NCBI RefSeq assembly: GCF_947503855.1
Contig: NZ_CANNFF010000003.1
Location: forward strand, 1-64,000
Direction of reading: 5' to 3'
DNA from: an uncultured Polaribacter sp.
GTDB lineage: Bacteria > Bacteroidota > Bacteroidia > Flavobacteriales > Flavobacteriaceae
DNA length: 64,000 nucleotides
Part shown: in pieces, positions 59,764-64,000 of the stretch
How positions within the stretch are numbered: position 1 is the first letter of the stretch
How the letters are laid out: every line of letters begins with the position of its first letter
Notes under the pieces: generated by a model
Told to the model about the DNA's origin: nothing
Database searches by the model: none
What the model saw: the letters and a program-made list of their open reading frames with translations, nothing else
Position numbers and translations under genes: made by a program

Positions 59764-61788
59764 ATGAATCCACTTTTACAAGATTTTAATACAGCGCCTT
59801 TTTCTAAAATTGAAGAAAAACATTACAAACCTGCTATTAAAAAAGCCATCAACATTGCTAAAGCAGAAATTGATGAAATTGTAAACAATACAGATAAACC
59901 AACATTTAAAAACACAACTGTAGCTTTAGACTTTGCTGGCGAAAAACTAAACCGAATTACAAGTATTTTTTTCAATTTAAACTCAGCAGAAACCAATGAT
60001 CAAATTCAGAAAATAGCACAAGAAGTTTCACCTTGGTTAAGTGATTTTAAAAATGACATTACTTTAAACGAGGGGCTTTTTAAAAAAGTGAAAACTGTTT
60101 TTGATAACCTAAAAAATTTAGATTTAAATGCAGAACAAACCATGCTATTAGAAAAACAATACAAAGGTTTTGCTAGAAATGGTGCTAACTTAAAAGGTGC
60201 TGACAAAAATACTTTAAGAGAAATAGATTCAAAACTTTCTAAATTGTCTTTACAGTTTGGCGAAAATGTGTTGGCAGAAACCAATGCTTTTGAGTTGCAC
60301 TTAACGAATGAAAATGATGTGTCTGGGTTACCAGAATCTGCTAAAGAAGCGGCAAAGCAATTAGCCTCTGAAAAAGGGAAAGAAGGTTGGATTTTTACTT
60401 TAGATTACCCAAGTTACATCCCTTTTATGACCTATGTAGATAATAGAGAATTGCGTAAAAAAATAGCAATTGCTGCAGGAAAAAAAGCATTTCAAAACAA
60501 CAAAAACAACAATAAAAAAATTGTTTTAAAAATTGTAAAACTACGCCATAAAAGAGCCAATTTATTAGGCTATAAAACCCATGCACATTTTGTTTTAGAA
60601 GAAAGAATGGCAGAAAACCCAGAAAAAGTAATTTCCTTTTCTAACGAACTGCTTGAAAAAGCAAAACCTGCTGCAAAAAAAGAATTCGAAAATTTAGAAA
60701 AATACGCTAAAAAATTAGACGGAATTGATCAATTACAAAAATGGGATGGTGCTTATTATTCAGAAAAATTAAAAAAAGAAATTTTTGATTTAGACCAAGA
60801 AATATTAAAACCTTACTTTAAATTAGAAAATGTAATTGATGGTGTTTTTGAAATTGCAAATCGTTTGTACGATTTACAATTTGAAGAAGTTTTTAATATC
60901 GACAAATATCATGAAGATGTTAAAACTTATAAGGTAACAGATACTCAAGGAAATTTTATTGCTGTTTTTTATGCAGATTTTCATCCAAGAAAAGGAAAAC
61001 GTAATGGAGCGTGGATGACATCTTATAAATCGCAAAAAATTAAAAATGGTGTAAACGAAAGACCTCATGTTTCTATCGTGTGTAATTTTACAAAACCTAC
61101 ACCAACCAAACCATCATTACTAACTTTTAACGAGGTAACTACTTTGTTTCACGAGTTTGGGCATGCGTTACATGGCATGTTAGCAAATACAACCTATAAT
61201 AGTTTATCTGGCACTTCTGTTTCTTGGGATTTTGTAGAATTACCAAGTCAGATTTTAGAAAATTGGTGTTACGAAAAAGAGGCTTTAGAGTTGTTTGCTA
61301 AACATTACGAGACTGGAGAAGTAATTCCTATGAAATACATTACAAAAATTAAAGAATCTGCAAGTTTTCATGAAGGAATGCAAACCTTACGCCAATTAAG
61401 TTTTGGCTTATTAGACATGAAATGGCATAGTGAAAACCCATCTGAAATCAACTCTGTAAAAGAGTTTGAAATTGATGCTTTTGCCAACACAAAATTATAT
61501 CCTGATGTTGCAGAAAATTGCATAAGTACTTCATTTTCTCATATTTTTCAAGGAGGATATTCTTCTGGATACTACTCTTACAAATGGGCAGAAGTGTTAG
61601 ATGCAGATGCTTTTGAGTTTTTCTTAGAAAAAGGAATTTTTAGCAAAGAAGTTGCTACAAAATTTAAAGAAACAGTTTTATCTAAAGGAGGCACCATTAA
61701 CCCGATGGATTTATATAAACAATTTAGAGGAAAAGAGCCTAAGCCAGATGCACTTTTAAAAAGAGCAGGATTATTAGTAACAAAATAA
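59764..61788 (+). CDS. M3-family metallopeptidase (oligopeptidase A/Dcp-like)
   Basis: A cytoplasmic zinc endopeptidase of 674 residues. The long helical N-terminal half closes over the active site TTLFHEFGHALHGML (about residues 457-471, HExxH), followed by the third ligand glutamate in SQILENWCYE about 30 residues later and the substrate-binding FQGGYSSGYYSYKWA (about 597-611). These match oligopeptidase A and peptidyl-dipeptidase Dcp. It probably trims short peptides from protein turnover. Single gene. Confidence 0.93.
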   Translation: MNPLLQDFNTAPFSKIEEKHYKPAIKKAINIAKAEIDEIVNNTDKPTFKNTTVALDFAGEKLNRITSIFFNLNSAETNDQIQKIAQEVSPWLSDFKNDITLNEGLFKKVKTVFDNLKNLDLNAEQTMLLEKQYKGFARNGANLKGADKNTLREIDSKLSKLSLQFGENVLAETNAFELHLTNENDVSGLPESAKEAAKQLASEKGKEGWIFTLDYPSYIPFMTYVDNRELRKKIAIAAGKKAFQNNKNNNKKIVLKIVKLRHKRANLLGYKTHAHFVLEERMAENPEKVISFSNELLEKAKPAAKKEFENLEKYAKKLDGIDQLQKWDGAYYSEKLKKEIFDLDQEILKPYFKLENVIDGVFEIANRLYDLQFEEVFNIDKYHEDVKTYKVTDTQGNFIAVFYADFHPRKGKRNGAWMTSYKSQKIKNGVNERPHVSIVCNFTKPTPTKPSLLTFNEVTTLFHEFGHALHGMLANTTYNSLSGTSVSWDFVELPSQILENWCYEKEALELFAKHYETGEVIPMKYITKIKESASFHEGMQTLRQLSFGLLDMKWHSENPSEINSVKEFEIDAFANTKLYPDVAENCISTSFSHIFQGGYSSGYYSYKWAEVLDADAFEFFLEKGIFSKEVATKFKETVLSKGGTINPMDLYKQFRGKEPKPDALLKRAGLLVTK

Positions 61789-62021
61789 TTTCTCTTGTTT
61801 AATTCTATTTTCTTTGAAAAAATCTTCTGATTTATACAACTCTGTTTTTCAAGATTGCTTTTTCTTTAATAATATAAGTTGTTGTAAATCATTTGTTTAT
61901 TTAAAATTCTCTTGCTATTTCTTTATGCTCAGCAAATTCTTTACCTTTAGATTATAGCCCGTTGGCAATTCTCAGTAAGCAGTTTTACAGGCCGTTTGGT
62001 TCTGATAAATGTGTCTGTAAA
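61789..62021. other. Intergenic region between the M3 peptidase and the glycosyltransferase
   Basis: 233 bases between convergent genes. I see no strong hairpin and no supported gene; short frames on either strand are interrupted by stops. Possibly old gene debris. Confidence 0.4.
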
Positions 62022-63260
62022 TTATTTATTCTTTTCTTCAATCCATTTACTCATGTATTTGGTTGCTTGCAAAGTTTGATGTTGTAAAACAGACCCCATA
62101 AAATTACAAATTCTATGTGTTTCTAAGTTTTGTTGAATTGTATCAATTTTATCGAAAAATAGTTTCCCATGTTTTTCTTTACCGTAAATGGTATTTATAA
62201 TATCAATTCCGTTTTTTTGTGAAGTTTCCCAGATATTTTTATCTGTATATAGCTGAACTGCTTTGTTTGAAAATTCTGTAAAATTGTCCTCTATAAAGCC
62301 ATTCCAAGGTAGATTGTTATGCATCCCTTCTGCACCTATTTTTGTAGTAACACTTGGTGTACCACAAAGCATTGCTTCTGTTAATTTACCTTTAATACCT
62401 GCTCCAAAATTTAAAGGCGCTAAAACTACTTTTGCATTTTTTACTACTTGGTTTGCATCTTTTGCAAATCCTTTAATTAAAAAGCCTTCTTTTTGGTTGT
62501 GCAAATCTTGTATTTGTTGATTTATATAAGCACCATAAATGTGTAACTCTGCATTAGGAATTTGTTTTTTAATACGAAACCAAACTTCTTTTTTTAAAGT
62601 TAAAACAGCATTTACATTGGGTTTATGAAAAAAGTTTCCTATAAATATAAAGTGCTGTCTATCACCAAAGTTTTTCCATTTTTCTTGTTGATATTTGCTA
62701 ATCTCATCAAACAAAAAGGGTAAATACATTACAATAGCTTCATCAATTTTAAAGAGATTTTTTAATAAATCCATTTCGAAAGTCGAAATTATTAAAGACA
62801 AATCGCATCGTAAAATAGACGCGATTTCTCTTTTGGTAATATCTTGTTTCAACAACTCATCTGTAGTAAAATTAATTTTATTCTTTACACAAAGCTCTCT
62901 TGTTTTTCGCAAACAATGTAAATCTTCTGTATCTAAAATTCTAAGTGCTTTAGGGCAGTATTCTGCAACTCGCCAACCAAATTGTTCTTCGGTCATAAAC
63001 CTATCAAACAATACAATATTAGGTTGCAATTCTTTTATAAAATCATCAAAAGAAGTATGATTCAATTGTATGGTAACCTCTTTAACACCCAAAGAAGTTA
63101 AGTCTATTGCTTTTTCACTTTTTAAAGAAGTAGCTGCAAAAATTATCTTATCAGCTCTTTTTAAAAATTGATGAATTAACTGCAACATTCGTTTTCCTGC
63201 TGCAGAAGAATTGGGCTCTACCCAAACTGTACCAATAATTAAAACAGTTTGTTTTTGCAC
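62022..63260 (-). CDS. GT-B glycosyltransferase
   Basis: A 412-residue glycosyltransferase of the GT-B fold. The N-terminal domain has VLIIGTVWVEPNSSAAGKRMLQLI and NIVLFDRFMTEEQFGWRVAEYCP. The C-terminal nucleotide-sugar domain has HFIFIGNFFHKPNVNAVLTL (about residue 216), AELHIYGAYINQQI, GFAKDANQVVKNAKVVLAPLNFGAGIKGKLTEAMLCGTPSVTT (about 272-315). The last segment carries the GT4-like GAGIKGKLTEAM signature. It likely modifies a surface glycan; acceptor unknown. It starts directly after the haem-binding-domain gene (stop abuts start), so both are one transcript. Confidence 0.85.
   Translation of the reverse strand: MQKQTVLIIGTVWVEPNSSAAGKRMLQLIHQFLKRADKIIFAATSLKSEKAIDLTSLGVKEVTIQLNHTSFDDFIKELQPNIVLFDRFMTEEQFGWRVAEYCPKALRILDTEDLHCLRKTRELCVKNKINFTTDELLKQDITKREIASILRCDLSLIISTFEMDLLKNLFKIDEAIVMYLPFLFDEISKYQQEKWKNFGDRQHFIFIGNFFHKPNVNAVLTLKKEVWFRIKKQIPNAELHIYGAYINQQIQDLHNQKEGFLIKGFAKDANQVVKNAKVVLAPLNFGAGIKGKLTEAMLCGTPSVTTKIGAEGMHNNLPWNGFIEDNFTEFSNKAVQLYTDKNIWETSQKNGIDIINTIYGKEKHGKLFFDKIDTIQQNLETHRICNFMGSVLQHQTLQATKYMSKWIEEKNK

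Positions 63261-64000
<740 letters not shown>

Overview
The window is an AT-rich stretch of a Flavobacteriaceae chromosome, of the Polaribacter/Tenacibaculum type. Four things point there: a GldA-type gliding ABC ATPase; Bacteroidetes-style TAnnTTTG promoter boxes placed very close to start codons; typical Bacteroidetes families (GLPGLI, DUF4369, DUF2807, DUF2490, DUF4136, DUF4870); and a fused IcmF mutase. The genus is inferred. No prophage, insertion sequence, CRISPR array or ribosomal operon is visible. Nearly everything is core or conserved flavobacterial gene content.

Layout. 0-3.3 kb is a decaying segment: a complex terminator hairpin, a frameshifted lipoprotein stump, an intact 3-methyladenine glycosylase (tag), a broken copy of a membrane protein whose intact relative lies at 25.9-26.7 kb, a MazG-like pyrophosphohydrolase, and a DUF4174 pseudogene that overlaps a DMP19-family gene. 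3.2-11 kb holds an S15/CocE hydrolase lipoprotein, a YgiQ radical SAM protein and icmF. icmF carries two GC-rich palindromic elements read in frame in its interdomain linker. 11-16.5 kb has pyrF, a thioredoxin-like lipoprotein, tpiA, prmA-clpS, tRNA-Arg(ACG) and several very small genes. 16.9-24.8 kb has a Ca2+/Na+ antiporter, a DEDDh exonuclease-DnaE polymerase fusion, and an aldonolactone-oxidase-like flavoprotein coupled to a HAD phosphatase. 25-31.5 kb has gldA, the intact membrane protein, an outer-membrane barrel/GLPGLI pair, a response-regulator pseudogene and a deoxynucleoside kinase.

31.6-41.6 kb has DinB-like and ArsC-like genes, a glycosyltransferase, tdk-alr-mscL, a TlpA lipoprotein, an S1/P1 nuclease, and a five-gene SPFH cassette ending in a ribbon-helix-helix protein. 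41.6-51.7 kb has a large BNR-repeat protein, DUF2490, DUF819, DUF4369 and DUF4442 genes, and the DUF4870-PadR-PspC-GIN envelope operon. 51.8-64 kb has aat, a VTT membrane protein, a DUF1456 protein, a DUF3127 OB-fold protein with an SSB-like tip, a flavin reductase, an orphan histidine kinase, greA-HIT, a Flavo-1-like RNA element, a Rieske-like lipoprotein with one ligand histidine replaced by leucine, purK-purE, an M3 peptidase, a glycosyltransferase with a haem-binding protein, and the 5' end of a dihydrolipoyl dehydrogenase.

How the genes work together. clpS and aat supply both adaptor and tagging enzyme of the leucine N-degron pathway. tdk and dNK provide deoxynucleoside salvage, while pyrF and purK/purE serve de novo nucleotide synthesis. 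prmA modifies ribosomes and greA rescues RNA polymerase. The most unusual signals are small in scale: the palindromic elements inside icmF, several young pseudogenes whose frames can still be read, lost metal or flavin ligands in otherwise intact enzymes, and RNA hairpins between genes. I did not find a large undescribed gene system. The best candidates for new biology are the SPFH/DUF4177/RHH cassette, the icmF insertions and the Rieske variant.
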